A stretch of 64,000 nucleotides of DNA from an uncultured Alphaproteobacteria bacterium (GTDB lineage: Bacteria; Pseudomonadota; Alphaproteobacteria; HIMB59; GCA-002718135), in assembly GCA_902518705.1 (NCBI GenBank), contig CABYHW010000002.1, forward strand, positions 1-64,000, in the 5' to 3' direction. The notes under the pieces are model-generated. The model made no database searches. It was not told where the DNA came from and was given only the letters and a program-made list of their open reading frames with translations. Below, piece after piece: positions 1-9,642 of this stretch. The stretch's first letter is position 1. The number at the start of each line of letters is the position of its first letter. Both the position numbers and the translations under genes were made by a program.

Positions 1-216
1 TTGTAATATTGATAAAAGCTCTTTGATTGTAAGATTTTCTTTCTTACCTACAAAGTAAATAACTCTATGATGAGCACGGCCAAATTTTATTTTTGCTAAA
101 ACCTTATCTGGACCTGAAGTGAAGTCCCGATATGAAAAAAACATTAATTCTATAATTTTTTTGATTTCCTTTTTGTTTAAAAACAAAGGGGTAAGTAATT
201 TATTTAGGTCAGCCAT
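1..216 (-). CDS. MarR-family transcriptional regulator, N-terminal part (cut by window edge)
   Basis: Reading the minus strand from an ATG whose complement is at 214-216 gives 72 codons with no stop up to base 1. The product begins MADLNKLLTPLFLN and continues with an alpha-helical segment, then GRAHHRVIYFVGKKENLTI, which matches the start of the winged-helix domain of MarR regulators (the 'HHRVL' helix followed by 'TIKELLSIL'). The rest of the DNA-binding domain lies outside the window. It is divergent from ilvE with about 60 bases between the starts. The ligand cannot be predicted. The family call rests on a short stretch, so confidence is moderate. Confidence 0.62.
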   Translation of the reverse strand, partial: MADLNKLLTPLFLNKKEIKKIIELMFFSYRDFTSGPDKVLAKIKFGRAHHRVIYFVGKKENLTIKELLSILQ

Positions 217-275
217 ATTGACTTAATTATGCATCACTGATAGTCAATTGTCATTAAAAAAATTAACTAACAATT

Positions 276-1160
276 ATGCTTAAATCATTTGAAAATAGAG
301 ATGGGTGGATTTGGATGAATGGTGAAATAATACCATGGCAAGATGCTAATTCTCATGTAATATCGCAGGGCTTACACTACGCAAGTGCTGTTTTTGAAGG
401 TGAAAGAGCATACAATGGAAAGATTTTTAAATCTGAGGAGCATACAAAAAGGTTTTTTAAATCTGCGGAAATAATTGGAATAGAAATACCTTTCACTCAT
501 GATCAAATTAACAAAGCAAAATATGAACTTATCGATAAAATGAATCTTAAAAATTGTTATGTTAGACCTCTTGCTTGGAGGGGTGGAGATCAAATGGGTT
601 TGTCAACAACTAGCTCGAATATAAATGTAGCAATTGCAGTTTGGGATGACTGGGCAACTTATTTTAAAATTGAAGATCAAAAAGCAGGTTTAAAATTAAT
701 TACATCTCCTTGGAAAAGACCTGCGCCAGATACAGCCCCATTCGAGGCAAAAGCATCTGGGCCTTACATTATTTGTACTCTTTCAAAAGAATTTGCAGAA
801 AAAAAAGGTTATCACGATGCTTTAATGTTAGATTATAGAGGCTATGTTGCAGAAGGAACAGGAGCAAATATTTTTTTTATTAAAGATAGTAATATTCATA
901 CTCCTATTCCTGACTGTTTTCTAAATGGGATTACGCGTCAAACAGTTATTGAGATGGCAACTGATCAAGGTTTTAAAATTACAGAAAAACATATAATGCC
1001 TGAAGAAATTGGAAATTATGATGAGGCTTTTTTGACAGGAACAGCGGCTGAAATTACTCCTATTAAATCAATTGACGATTTTAAATATATTACGGGAGAT
1101 AAAACTACTACTTTCAAATTTATGAATGATTTTAGTAATATAGTTAAAAGCTCTGTTTAG
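276..1160 (+). CDS. ilvE: Branched-chain amino acid aminotransferase
   Basis: This is a 294-residue fold-type IV PLP aminotransferase that catalyses the last step of valine, leucine and isoleucine synthesis (2-oxo acid plus glutamate). Near the N-terminus is the family signature GLHYASAVFEGERAY (about residues 32-46). The PLP lysine is K159 in PFEAKASG. The C-terminal half has the usual EGTGANIFF and TGTAAEITPI motifs that hold the PLP phosphate. Length is normal for IlvE. The last 17 bases overlap the convergent moaE gene. D-amino acid aminotransferase is a related alternative, but the length and the tail motifs favour IlvE. Confidence 0.9.
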   Translation: MLKSFENRDGWIWMNGEIIPWQDANSHVISQGLHYASAVFEGERAYNGKIFKSEEHTKRFFKSAEIIGIEIPFTHDQINKAKYELIDKMNLKNCYVRPLAWRGGDQMGLSTTSSNINVAIAVWDDWATYFKIEDQKAGLKLITSPWKRPAPDTAPFEAKASGPYIICTLSKEFAEKKGYHDALMLDYRGYVAEGTGANIFFIKDSNIHTPIPDCFLNGITRQTVIEMATDQGFKITEKHIMPEEIGNYDEAFLTGTAAEITPIKSIDDFKYITGDKTTTFKFMNDFSNIVKSSV

Positions 1161-1569
1161 AATTTTCTAACCATTCATTATTTTTATAATAAAATTCATT
1201 TTTCCAGAATGGAGCATCTTTTTTTAAATAATCCATAATATACTCACAAGCTTCAAAACTATTTTTTCTATGTTGTGAAAAACAGCAAACCAAAACTATC
1301 TTTTCGTTAACAGTTAATTTTCCATATCTATGAATTATCAATGTATCAATTAAACTCCATTTTTTAGTCGCGTTATTTTCAATTTTTGATAACTCTTTAA
1401 ACGCCATTTCTTCGTAAACTTCTAGATTTAAATAATTAACATCTTTGTTATTATTTAAGTCTCTTACATATCCAACAAAAGAAGTTAAAGCTCCAATATC
1501 AGAATGTTTGTTTTTAATTTTCTCAATTTCTTCTTCTAAATTAAAACTTTTTTTTTGTATTTTTATCAT
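1144..1569 (-). CDS. moaE: Molybdopterin synthase catalytic (large) subunit
   Basis: A 141-residue MoaE protein. It moves sulfur from the MoaD thiocarboxylate onto precursor Z to make molybdopterin. Recognisable are GALTSFVGYVRD (about residues 26-37), the IIHRYGKL segment, and KKDAPFWKNE near the C-terminus, which carries the conserved lysines of the active site. The start codon shares one base with the moaD stop, so the two subunits are probably translationally coupled. Last gene of the minus-strand run uvrC-pgsA-moaD-moaE. It shows that the organism makes molybdenum cofactor, although no molybdoenzyme is coded in this window. Confidence 0.92.
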   Translation of the reverse strand: MIKIQKKSFNLEEEIEKIKNKHSDIGALTSFVGYVRDLNNNKDVNYLNLEVYEEMAFKELSKIENNATKKWSLIDTLIIHRYGKLTVNEKIVLVCCFSQHRKNSFEACEYIMDYLKKDAPFWKNEFYYKNNEWLENSKQSF

Positions 1570-1814
1570 TAGCCTCCACTAACTGGAGGAAAAATTGCTA
1601 TTTCATCAATTGGTTTTAAATTCAAATTTTTTGAAACATATTCTTGATTGACAGCAAATCTTATAACATCTTGTAAAAAATGTTTTTTTAGTTCTGGATA
1701 CATATTTTCTAAATAATCTTTTAATTCTTCTAAAGTTTTAGGATGGTTAATATCAATAACATCATTATCTTTTTTTGTTATATCTCTGATCCAAGCAAAA
1801 TATCGAATTTTCAT
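1569..1814 (-). CDS. moaD: Molybdopterin synthase sulfur-carrier (small) subunit
   Basis: An 81-residue ubiquitin-fold protein ending in PPVSGG. The terminal Gly-Gly is the residue pair that is adenylated and turned into a thiocarboxylate, which then gives sulfur to molybdopterin. The motif DEIAIFPPVSGG is typical of MoaD. It lies between pgsA (one base away) and moaE (one-base overlap). Confidence 0.9.
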   Translation of the reverse strand: MKIRYFAWIRDITKKDNDVIDINHPKTLEELKDYLENMYPELKKHFLQDVIRFAVNQEYVSKNLNLKPIDEIAIFPPVSGG

Positions 1815-1815
1815 T

Positions 1816-2358
1816 TTAAAAATGTTTTATTGATCCTTTAATATAATCATAGGCTGTATAGAGGGTCAATATTCCAGCAATCCAGAGAAAAATTTTACCT
1901 AAATATAAAACAAATAATAAATTTAGATTACTTTCAGATAATATAAGTAAACCTAGTGCAGCCAGCTGCAGAAATGTTTTTGTTTTTGCAATTCTTGAAA
2001 CCGGTATACTGACTTTGATGCCTGCTAAATATTCTCTTAATCCTGAAACAGTAATTTCTCTTAATAATATAATTAGGGCTGGAATAGTATCCCAGTCTTT
2101 TATTACACCCTTAGAAGTTAAAATAAGAATAACTGCTGCTACTAATAATTTATCTGCAATTGGATCTAAAAATGTTCCAAAGTTTGTAACTTCATTTCTT
2201 AGTCTTGCTAAATAACCATCAAAGTAATCTGTTATTCCAGCTAAACAAAATAATATAAAGGCAACCCAGCCAAAGTATGGATTCGTAAGATATATACAAA
2301 GCACAATAATTGGGATTATAGCTATTCTAATTATTGTTAGAATATTTGATATATTCAT
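1816..2358 (-). CDS. pgsA: CDP-diacylglycerol--glycerol-3-phosphate 3-phosphatidyltransferase
   Basis: A 180-residue integral membrane enzyme that makes phosphatidylglycerol phosphate, the first committed step to phosphatidylglycerol. The CDP-alcohol phosphotransferase signature is complete: DYFDGYLAR followed by GTFLDPIADK (about residues 43-70), with the metal-binding aspartates in place. There are four to five hydrophobic segments. Downstream of uvrC in the same orientation; the pgsA-moaD-moaE order is a housekeeping arrangement common in alphaproteobacteria. Confidence 0.93.
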   Translation of the reverse strand: MNISNILTIIRIAIIPIIVLCIYLTNPYFGWVAFILFCLAGITDYFDGYLARLRNEVTNFGTFLDPIADKLLVAAVILILTSKGVIKDWDTIPALIILLREITVSGLREYLAGIKVSIPVSRIAKTKTFLQLAALGLLILSESNLNLLFVLYLGKIFLWIAGILTLYTAYDYIKGSIKHF

Positions 2359-2385
2359 TTCTATTCTTTGTAGATGAAGAATTTT

Positions 2386-4218
2386 TTAAACGCTATGAAA
2401 ATATTCATAAATTTTTGTTAGAATTGACTCAGGTATAGATTTAACCTCTTTTAATTCATCTAAACTAGCTAATTTTAATTTCTCCACTGTGCCAAAATGT
2501 TTTTTTAAAATTTTCTTTCTTTCAGGACCTACCCCTTCTATATCATCAAATACAGATTTGACGCTCATTTTTGCTCTCTTTGATCGATGGGTCGTTATCG
2601 CAAATCTATGAACCTCATCTCTAATATTTTGTAGAAAATGAAGAAGTGGATTATTCTCATTTAATCTATGTGTAAATTTGTCATGTATTAGAATTTCTCT
2701 ACCTGCATCTCTTTCCTCACCTTTTGCCATAGAGATAATTGGTATATCTAATTTTAAACTATCTAAAACTTTTTTTGCAGAATTATATTGTCCTTTTCCT
2801 CCATCTATAAGTAATAAACTTGGCAAATCTAACTCGCCTTGAAATTTTGAATTACTAAATCTCCTAGTAAGCATTTCTTTCATCATATAATAATCATCAA
2901 CTTTATTTTTGTTTTCTTCAAGATCAAAACGAATATTAAATTTTCTATAATTTGATTTTATAAATCCATTTTGATTATAGGCAACCATTACACCTATAGG
3001 ATGTTTTCCAAATGTATGGCTGTTATCGTAAGCTTCTATTTTCATAATTTCATCTTTAAGTTTGAATATTTTTTTAATTTCTGAATTAAAATTATCAAAA
3101 GATCTAAGTTTATTTAATTTAATATCTAAATTTATTTTAGAATTTTTTTCTGCAAATTTAAGTAAATTTTTTTTAGGTCCTTTCAATGGATTAATAAATT
3201 TTGTTTTATCAAAATTTTTTCCTAAAATTTGAGAATTATTTTTTTTATCAATAGTTATATTAGTAATAATTGTTTCAGGAACATCTTTTTCTGCATAAAA
3301 TATATTTAAGAAACCTAACATTATTTCTTCATAATCAAATAAGTTGTCATGATCTGGATAGAAAGCTTTGCCACCATAAGATGTATTATTTCTAAAAAAA
3401 CTTCCATAAATGCACGTTTTTCCTTCATTTGAGGTTATTGCAAAAATGTCAGCATTTTTTATATCCTTAATCTTAATTGAATTATTTTGTTCAATATGTC
3501 TTAAAGCTTTAAGTCTATCTCTTAAGGATGCTGCTAATTCAAAATTATTTTTTTTTGATGCCTTATACATTTGATCCGTAAAATTTTTTTGTATTTTTTG
3601 AGAATTACCACTACTTAGAAAATCATCTGCTGCCTCTATTAATTTCGAATAGGCTTCTTTTGTTATTTTTCCTCCGCAGGGACCAGAACACCTTTTAAGA
3701 TAATAATTGAAGCACAATTTATTTCCTGCATTAACCTCTTTATCTGTGCATGATCTTAAAAGAAATATGCGTTGTATTGTATTAATAGTTCTATTTACTG
3801 CATCTGGACTTGCAAATGGTCCATAATATCTACCTTTTTTCTTTTGTGGACCCCGATGTTTTTCAATTCTAGGAAAATCATGTTCAGATGAAATAAATAT
3901 ATAAGGGAATGACTTATCATCTCTTAAAAGAACATTAAATCTTGGCTTATGTTTTTTAATTAAATTACATTCAAGGATGATTGCTTCTAACTCAGTATTT
4001 GTTACAAAGAAGTTCATTGATTTAGTTAGACTAACCATTCTTTGAATTCTTCTAGTTAGATTATTTAAAGATAGATAATTCTTTACTCTGTTTGATAATA
4101 CTTTTGCTTTTCCAATATATAAAATATTACCTTTGTCATCATGCATTTGGTATACACCAGGTTGATTTGGCAAAGTTTTAGATGTAGCCTTAATAATTTC
4201 TTGTCCAAGAAGCGTCAT
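2386..4218 (-). CDS. uvrC: Excinuclease ABC subunit C
   Basis: A 610-residue UvrC, the nuclease that makes both cuts in UvrABC nucleotide excision repair. Domains in order: an N-terminal GIY-YIG nuclease (GVYQMHD at about residues 20-26, then ILYIGKA), a cysteine-containing linker, a UvrB-binding UVR segment (FELAASLRDRLKAL), an RNase H-like endonuclease domain (EAYDNSHTFG and LLLIDGGKGQ), and C-terminal helix-hairpin-helix repeats (VFDDIEGVGPERKK). All domains are present and the length is normal. First gene of the minus-strand run that includes pgsA, moaD and moaE. Confidence 0.95.
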   Translation of the reverse strand: MTLLGQEIIKATSKTLPNQPGVYQMHDDKGNILYIGKAKVLSNRVKNYLSLNNLTRRIQRMVSLTKSMNFFVTNTELEAIILECNLIKKHKPRFNVLLRDDKSFPYIFISSEHDFPRIEKHRGPQKKKGRYYGPFASPDAVNRTINTIQRIFLLRSCTDKEVNAGNKLCFNYYLKRCSGPCGGKITKEAYSKLIEAADDFLSSGNSQKIQKNFTDQMYKASKKNNFELAASLRDRLKALRHIEQNNSIKIKDIKNADIFAITSNEGKTCIYGSFFRNNTSYGGKAFYPDHDNLFDYEEIMLGFLNIFYAEKDVPETIITNITIDKKNNSQILGKNFDKTKFINPLKGPKKNLLKFAEKNSKINLDIKLNKLRSFDNFNSEIKKIFKLKDEIMKIEAYDNSHTFGKHPIGVMVAYNQNGFIKSNYRKFNIRFDLEENKNKVDDYYMMKEMLTRRFSNSKFQGELDLPSLLLIDGGKGQYNSAKKVLDSLKLDIPIISMAKGEERDAGREILIHDKFTHRLNENNPLLHFLQNIRDEVHRFAITTHRSKRAKMSVKSVFDDIEGVGPERKKILKKHFGTVEKLKLASLDELKEVKSIPESILTKIYEYFHSV

Positions 4219-4350
4219 TTTATCAATCGTAAATAATTATTTTTTCATTAAATAGGAATTTTATAAAATTAATAAATAACTAACAAGATTATTGTAGTTC
4301 ATTTAATAATTAATTTAATGTAGGTAAGAATAATATATTAAGGATTTATT

Positions 4351-6120
4351 ATGGCAAAAATGACAACAGAAGAGGCTTTCGTAAAAGTTTTACAAAAACA
4401 CGGTATTCAACATGCTTTTGGAATAATCGGATCTGCATTTATGCCAATTTCAGATCTTTTCCCTAAAGCTGGGATAACATTTTGGGATGTTGCTCATGAG
4501 TCAAACGGTGGAATTATGGCTGATGGTTATACTAGATCAACAGGTAAAATCGCAATGTGTATTGCACAAAATGGACCTGGTATAACTGGCTTAGTTACAC
4601 CTATAAAAACTGCTTTTTGGAATCATACTCCAATGCTCTTAGTTACCCCTCAAGCAGCTAATAAAACTATTGGTCAGGGAGGTTTCCAAGAAGTCGAACA
4701 AATGAACTTATTTAAAGATATGGTGTGTTATCAAGAAGAAGTAAGAGATCCCTCCAGAGTTGCAGAAGTTTTAAATAGAGTTATTTCAAAAGCTATTAAA
4801 GGATCTGCTCCTGCTCAATTAAATATACCAAGAGATTTTTGGACCCAAGTTGTTGATATTGATCTGCCACCTATTATTAAATTTGAAAGACCTTCTGGTG
4901 GAATTGAAGCAATTAAAGAAGCCGCAAATCTTTTATCTAATGCAAAATTCCCAGTTATTTTATCTGGCGCTGGAGTGATTTTAGCTGACGCTATTGATGA
5001 TTGTAAAAAAATTGCAGAAAAATTAAGTGCTCCAGTTGCTTGCGGATATCAACACAATGATAGTTTTCCGGGCAAACATCCTCTTGCAGTTGGTCCTTTA
5101 GGATACAATGGATCTAAAGCAGCAATGGAAATAATATCCAAGGCAGATGTAGTTCTTGCACTTGGCACAAGATTAAATCCTTTTTCAACTTTACCAGGTT
5201 ATGGAATAGATTATTGGCCAAAAAATGCGGATGTTATTCAAGTTGATATCAATTCGGATCGCATTGGCTTAACAAAAAAAATTAGTGTTGGTATTTGCGG
5301 AGATGCAAAACTGGTTGCAAAACAAATTTTAGAAAATCTTGCAACAAATGCAGGTGATCAACATCGAAAAGAACGAAAAGAGTTGATTCATAAGACAAAG
5401 TCAGCTTGGCTACAAACATTAACTGGCCTTGATCATGAAGAAGATGATCCTGGTACATCTTGGAACAAAGACTCACGAGATAGAGAACCAGAGAAAATGT
5501 CACCAAGAATGGCATGGAGAGCTATACAAGCAGGCCTACCTGAGGATGCAATTATATCGAGTGATATAGGAAATAATTGTGCAATTGGTAACGCTTACCC
5601 AACATTTGAGAATGGGAGAAAGTATTTAGCACCTGGTTTATTTGGACCATGTGGTTATGGTTTTCCATCTGTAATTGGTGCAAAAATAGGTTGTCCCGAT
5701 ACACCAGTTGTAGGCTTTGCGGGTGATGGCGCATTTGGAATTAGTATGAGTGAAATGACTTCTTGCAATAGAGATGGATGGCCAAATATTACAATGATAA
5801 TTTTTAGAAATTATCAATGGGGAGCGGAGAAAAGAAATACTACACTGTGGTATAATAATAATTTTGTTGGAACTGAACTTGATCCTAAATTAAGCTATGC
5901 AAAAATAGCAGAGGCTTGTGGTTTTAAGGGAATTAAAGTCAATACTCAAGAGGAACTTACAGAGGCTTTACAACAATCTTGTAAAGATCAGATGCAAGGA
6001 ATAACAACCTTCATTGAAGTGATGCTTAACCAAGAATTAGGTGAACCTTTTAGAAGAGATGCAATGAAAGCTCCAGTAGAAGTAGCTGGAATTGATCCTA
6101 AAGATACACTAGTTCAATAA
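4351..6120 (+). CDS. xsc: Sulfoacetaldehyde acetyltransferase
   Basis: A 589-residue thiamine-diphosphate enzyme that converts sulfoacetaldehyde and phosphate to acetyl phosphate and sulfite. This is the desulfonating step of taurine, isethionate and sulfopyruvate breakdown. The N-terminal domain has GIIGSAFMPISDLFP and the cofactor-activating glutamate E50 in DVAHESNGG. The thiamine/Mg motif is GDGAFGISMSEM with a following N (about residues 457-490). The segment QWGAEKRNTTLWYNNNFVGTEL is typical of Xsc and not of acetolactate synthase or oxalyl-CoA decarboxylase. It stands alone here: the phosphate acetyltransferase, aminotransferase and Ald are 35 kb away, and ComDE 50 kb away. It converges end-to-end with the GMC gene with no spacer. 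Confidence 0.93.
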   Translation: MAKMTTEEAFVKVLQKHGIQHAFGIIGSAFMPISDLFPKAGITFWDVAHESNGGIMADGYTRSTGKIAMCIAQNGPGITGLVTPIKTAFWNHTPMLLVTPQAANKTIGQGGFQEVEQMNLFKDMVCYQEEVRDPSRVAEVLNRVISKAIKGSAPAQLNIPRDFWTQVVDIDLPPIIKFERPSGGIEAIKEAANLLSNAKFPVILSGAGVILADAIDDCKKIAEKLSAPVACGYQHNDSFPGKHPLAVGPLGYNGSKAAMEIISKADVVLALGTRLNPFSTLPGYGIDYWPKNADVIQVDINSDRIGLTKKISVGICGDAKLVAKQILENLATNAGDQHRKERKELIHKTKSAWLQTLTGLDHEEDDPGTSWNKDSRDREPEKMSPRMAWRAIQAGLPEDAIISSDIGNNCAIGNAYPTFENGRKYLAPGLFGPCGYGFPSVIGAKIGCPDTPVVGFAGDGAFGISMSEMTSCNRDGWPNITMIIFRNYQWGAEKRNTTLWYNNNFVGTELDPKLSYAKIAEACGFKGIKVNTQEELTEALQQSCKDQMQGITTFIEVMLNQELGEPFRRDAMKAPVEVAGIDPKDTLVQ

Positions 6121-7725
6121 TCATTTTTGATCTTTAATTATTAGATCAGAACCTTTTTCAGCAATCATCATTGTTGGTGCATTAGTATTTCCAGATGTAA
6201 TAGTAGGCATCACAGATGCATCAACTACTCTTAAGTTGCTTATACCTTTTACTTTGAGATTATCATTTACAACTGAGTTTTCATCATTACCCATTCTACA
6301 TGTGCTAACTGGATGAAAAATAGTATTCGCAAATTTACCTGCTTCTCTTGCTAAAGATTCATTATCCTTAAATTCTATTCCAGGTCTATATTCTTCTGGT
6401 TGATATTTATTGTAGGCCTTCGACTCTAAAACTATTTTTCTAACAATTTTAATTGATTTCGCTGCAATCTCTCTATCTTCATAAGTAGACAGATAATTCA
6501 TTTTTATTTTTGGATAAATTCTTGTATCAGAAGATTTGATTTCTATTGATCCTCTACTTGTTGGCCGAACATTTGTAATCGTAGGTGTAAAAGCTGGAAA
6601 TTTATGTAGTTCAGCTTTACCCAATAAATCAGTACTAGCAGGTGAAATATGAAACTGTAAATTAGGATTTTCTAAATAAGAGTCACTTTTAATAAAACCA
6701 CATAAATAACTAGCCCCAACTGTTAATGGGCCTTTTCTGTAAATTAAATAATTTAATCCAGTTAAAAATTTTTTTGTAAAACTGTGGTAAATATCATTTA
6801 ATGTTTGCAGATTTTTAATTTTATATACGGGTCTTAACATTAAATGATCTGTCAAATTTTTTCCTACACCATTTATTTCTTTAACAACATTTATGTTGTT
6901 CTTATTTAACAATTCACCTGGTCCAATACCTGATGCTTGAAGTATATGAGGAGACCCAATAGTACCTGCACATAATAATACTTCTCTACCTACAGAATAA
7001 ATAAATTCTTCATTACCTCTCCACACATTCACATTTTTTACTTTTAAGTTTTCAAAAAATAAATTTTTAACATGTGCATTTGTAATGATTTTTAAATTTT
7101 TTCTATTTTTTATAGGATTTAGAAAACCAACTGCAGAACTACATCTAAAACCTCTATCAATTGTCATTGGAAAATATCCCATACCTTCATTATCACCGTC
7201 ATTAAAATCAGGATTTTTTTTGTAACCAAATTCCTCAGAAGCATCTAAAAATAAATCTAATAGCTTAAATTTTGATCTAATTTGTTCTACTTTAATAGGA
7301 CCACTGACTCCATGAAAATCACTTTTAGCGATTTTATAATTTTCTGATTTTTTAAAATAAGGCAATACATCATCCCAAGACCAACCAATATTACCAAGTT
7401 GCCTCCAGTAATTGTAGTCATTAGCATGACCTCTTATATATAACATGCCATTTATTGATGAACTACCACCTAGAGTCTTTCCTCTTGGAATAAGCATTTT
7501 CCTATTATTACAAAATTCTTCTTCTTCAGTTGTAAAACACCAATCAGTTTTTGGGTTATGCATTGTTTTAAAGTATCCACCTGGGATATGTATCCAAGGA
7601 TTATTATCTTTACCTCCAGCTTCAATTAATAAAACTCTAATTTTTTTGTTTTCAGTAAGTCTATTTGCTAAAATACAACCTGCAGTTCCAGCGCCAATTA
7701 TAATATAATCAAATTTTTCATTCAT
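6121..7725 (-). CDS. GMC-family FAD oxidoreductase (choline dehydrogenase-like)
   Basis: A 534-residue glucose-methanol-choline oxidoreductase. The N-terminus has the FAD dinucleotide fold IIIGAGTAGCILANRL with the following LLIEAGG. GMC signature 1 is GGSSSINGMLYIRGH (about residues 85-99), and signature 2 is GTIGSPHILQASGIGP. Near the C-terminus are the catalytic His in NTIFHPVSTCRMG and the tail SGNTNAPTMMIAEKGSDLI, all as in choline and other alcohol dehydrogenases of the BetA group. It would oxidise a primary alcohol. Choline is possible but not proven, because no betaine-aldehyde dehydrogenase is adjacent. Its end abuts xsc, so oxidation of a sulfonated alcohol such as isethionate is a speculative alternative. 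Confidence 0.82.
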   Translation of the reverse strand: MNEKFDYIIIGAGTAGCILANRLTENKKIRVLLIEAGGKDNNPWIHIPGGYFKTMHNPKTDWCFTTEEEEFCNNRKMLIPRGKTLGGSSSINGMLYIRGHANDYNYWRQLGNIGWSWDDVLPYFKKSENYKIAKSDFHGVSGPIKVEQIRSKFKLLDLFLDASEEFGYKKNPDFNDGDNEGMGYFPMTIDRGFRCSSAVGFLNPIKNRKNLKIITNAHVKNLFFENLKVKNVNVWRGNEEFIYSVGREVLLCAGTIGSPHILQASGIGPGELLNKNNINVVKEINGVGKNLTDHLMLRPVYKIKNLQTLNDIYHSFTKKFLTGLNYLIYRKGPLTVGASYLCGFIKSDSYLENPNLQFHISPASTDLLGKAELHKFPAFTPTITNVRPTSRGSIEIKSSDTRIYPKIKMNYLSTYEDREIAAKSIKIVRKIVLESKAYNKYQPEEYRPGIEFKDNESLAREAGKFANTIFHPVSTCRMGNDENSVVNDNLKVKGISNLRVVDASVMPTITSGNTNAPTMMIAEKGSDLIIKDQK

Positions 7726-7798
7726 AATTTATAAATTTTTTTTATTATATACTAATTAAATTAAACATATAACTAACTTAAATAATTAAAAATTAGTA

Positions 7799-8710
7799 AT
7801 GAATATTTTTTTCGCAATAATAGGTTTGGGTCTTTTAGTATTAGGTGCAGAAATTATTATTAGAGGGTCAGTTAGTTTAGGAAAAAAAATAAACATTTCA
7901 TTATTTGCTATTGGAGTTGTAATTGTAGCCGGAGGTACTTCTCTGCCAGAGTTAGCAAGTTGTATTAACGCAGTCCTAAATAATTATTCTGATCTAGCTT
8001 TAGGGGCAGTAGTTGGAAGTAACATAGCTAATTTAATCCTTGTTATGGCTGCAACAACAATAATTTTTCCAATCCTAAATATAAATAAGAATCAAATAAA
8101 TCAAGCTTGGATCAATATTTTTTTAGGTGTTGTTTTTATTATTATGACATTTTTTTATTTCAATTATATTTTTGGAATAGTAGCTATTATTTCCCTTATT
8201 TATCTAATGTACTTTCAAATAAAAAAAGGAGAAATAGATAACTCAGAGATAGATAAAAATAATTACTCAACTATAATTTCAATAATATTAATTGTATCAG
8301 GCATTATCTTATTAGTTTTAGGCTCAGATTTACTAGTTAATTCAGCAATAAAAATTGCAAAAATATACAACGTTTCTGAGTCAGTAATAGGATTATCATT
8401 AATTGCATTTGGTACATCATTACCTGAATTAGTTGTAGGAATAATATCTGCTTTTAAAAGAAAAGTAGATTTTGCATTAGGAAATATTTTAGGATCAAAT
8501 ATTTATAATGTACTGGGAGTGCTTGGAATAAGTTCTTTTTTTGGTAAATTTTCAATTCCTAATATTTTAGTGACTCAAGATCTTATTTTTATGTTTCTTA
8601 TTACAGTTTTAATTTTATTTTTTATGCTTTTTTTCAAAAAGCTAGGAAGATTATATGGAGTTATAGGTATTTGTTTATATTTTTCTTATATGTATTTTAT
8701 TTACGGATAA
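7799..8710 (+). CDS. CaCA-family sodium/calcium antiporter
   Basis: A 303-residue inner-membrane antiporter with about ten hydrophobic segments. The two internal alpha-repeats are clear: GGTSLPELASCINA near residue 49 and FGTSLPELVVGIISA near residue 205, each followed by a GSNI/GSNIYN segment. These repeats form the cation pathway in the K-dependent Na/Ca exchanger (YrbG) group. In marine bacteria such proteins usually export calcium using the sodium gradient; that role is inferred. Divergent from the GMC gene and convergent with the ribose-type permease, with two bases between the stops. Confidence 0.88.
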   Translation: MNIFFAIIGLGLLVLGAEIIIRGSVSLGKKINISLFAIGVVIVAGGTSLPELASCINAVLNNYSDLALGAVVGSNIANLILVMAATTIIFPILNINKNQINQAWINIFLGVVFIIMTFFYFNYIFGIVAIISLIYLMYFQIKKGEIDNSEIDKNNYSTIISIILIVSGIILLVLGSDLLVNSAIKIAKIYNVSESVIGLSLIAFGTSLPELVVGIISAFKRKVDFALGNILGSNIYNVLGVLGISSFFGKFSIPNILVTQDLIFMFLITVLILFFMLFFKKLGRLYGVIGICLYFSYMYFIYG

Positions 8711-8712
8711 CT

Positions 8713-9642
8713 TTATTTTCTACCAGATGTTAGTGCTACAGCTGCAATAATTACAAGACCAGTTGTTAAGTCTTTATAAAAAGGATCAGCATTTAAAATA
8801 TTAAAACCATTATTAATTAATGCAAGAAGCATTACACCAGCTATTGATCGCCAAACAGCACCCGAACCACCATAAATACTTGTTCCCCCTAATATTACTG
8901 CGGCTATAGCTTGAAGCTCCATTCCCAAACCAGCTTGAGATGTGCCTAATGATATTCGAGATACTTGTATTGCTGCAGCTATTCCAGCTGCGAGTCCACA
9001 AAATGAAAAAGCAAAAATTTTGATAAAATTGACTTTTATACCTGATAATATTGATGCGTCTTCATTTCCACCAATAGCAAAAATATACCTTCCTATTGTT
9101 GTTCTTGTTAAAATAAAAGTAGAAATTATTGCAAAAACTATAAGAATATACACAGCAACATGAACCTCAAAAATTTTTTCTCGTCCTAACCAAGTAAACT
9201 CTTTCATCCTGACAGGAATTAGAAATCCCCCTGTGATTAAAATAGCTAAACCTCTAAATACTAAACTTGTTGCAATTGTAGATAAAAAAGAGTGCACTTT
9301 AAATGATGTAATTATTATTCCATTTAAATATCCTAAAATAATTCCTATAATTGGCGCAATTAATAAACCAACATAAGGGTTATAATTAATTGCAATCCAC
9401 GCTGAGCTTACACTAGCAACAGCAAATATTGCACCAGTAGATAAATCAAATCCTCCAACAATTATAACAAGTGTAAGAGCACAAGCAATTATTGCTAAAG
9501 GTGCATTTTGATTTAATATATTTAATAAATTTCTTGGGGTTAAAAAAGCGTCACTTGAAAGTGTCAATACTATCATTAATAAAACAATTAAAATCAAAAC
9601 AGCATAATCTCTGCAGAAATTTATTATTTTTGTATTATTCAT
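8713..9642 (-). CDS. Ribose-type sugar ABC transporter, permease
   Basis: A 309-residue permease of the RbsC/BPD_transp_2 family with 8-10 membrane segments. Typical motifs are GGFDLSTGAIFAV near residue 64, a conserved GGN-DA-LSGI motif (AIGGNEDASILSGI), and QAIAAVILGGTSIYGG near the C-terminus. It overlaps the ATPase gene by eight bases. It forms the channel of the importer coded at 8713-12208. The substrate is probably a monosaccharide, but the sequence does not say which. Confidence 0.9.
   Translation of the reverse strand: MNNTKIINFCRDYAVLILIVLLMIVLTLSSDAFLTPRNLLNILNQNAPLAIIACALTLVIIVGGFDLSTGAIFAVASVSSAWIAINYNPYVGLLIAPIIGIILGYLNGIIITSFKVHSFLSTIATSLVFRGLAILITGGFLIPVRMKEFTWLGREKIFEVHVAVYILIVFAIISTFILTRTTIGRYIFAIGGNEDASILSGIKVNFIKIFAFSFCGLAAGIAAAIQVSRISLGTSQAGLGMELQAIAAVILGGTSIYGGSGAVWRSIAGVMLLALINNGFNILNADPFYKDLTTGLVIIAAVALTSGRK

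Noticed and set aside
4257..4270. Palindrome AATTTTATAAAATT before xsc
   Set aside because: Only A and T; in DNA this AT-rich such palindromes arise often by chance, and nothing else marks it as an operator.
4351..6120. Acetolactate synthase or other thiamine enzyme
   Set aside because: The QWGAEKRN segment and the overall match are specific for sulfoacetaldehyde acetyltransferase, and there is no small subunit gene.
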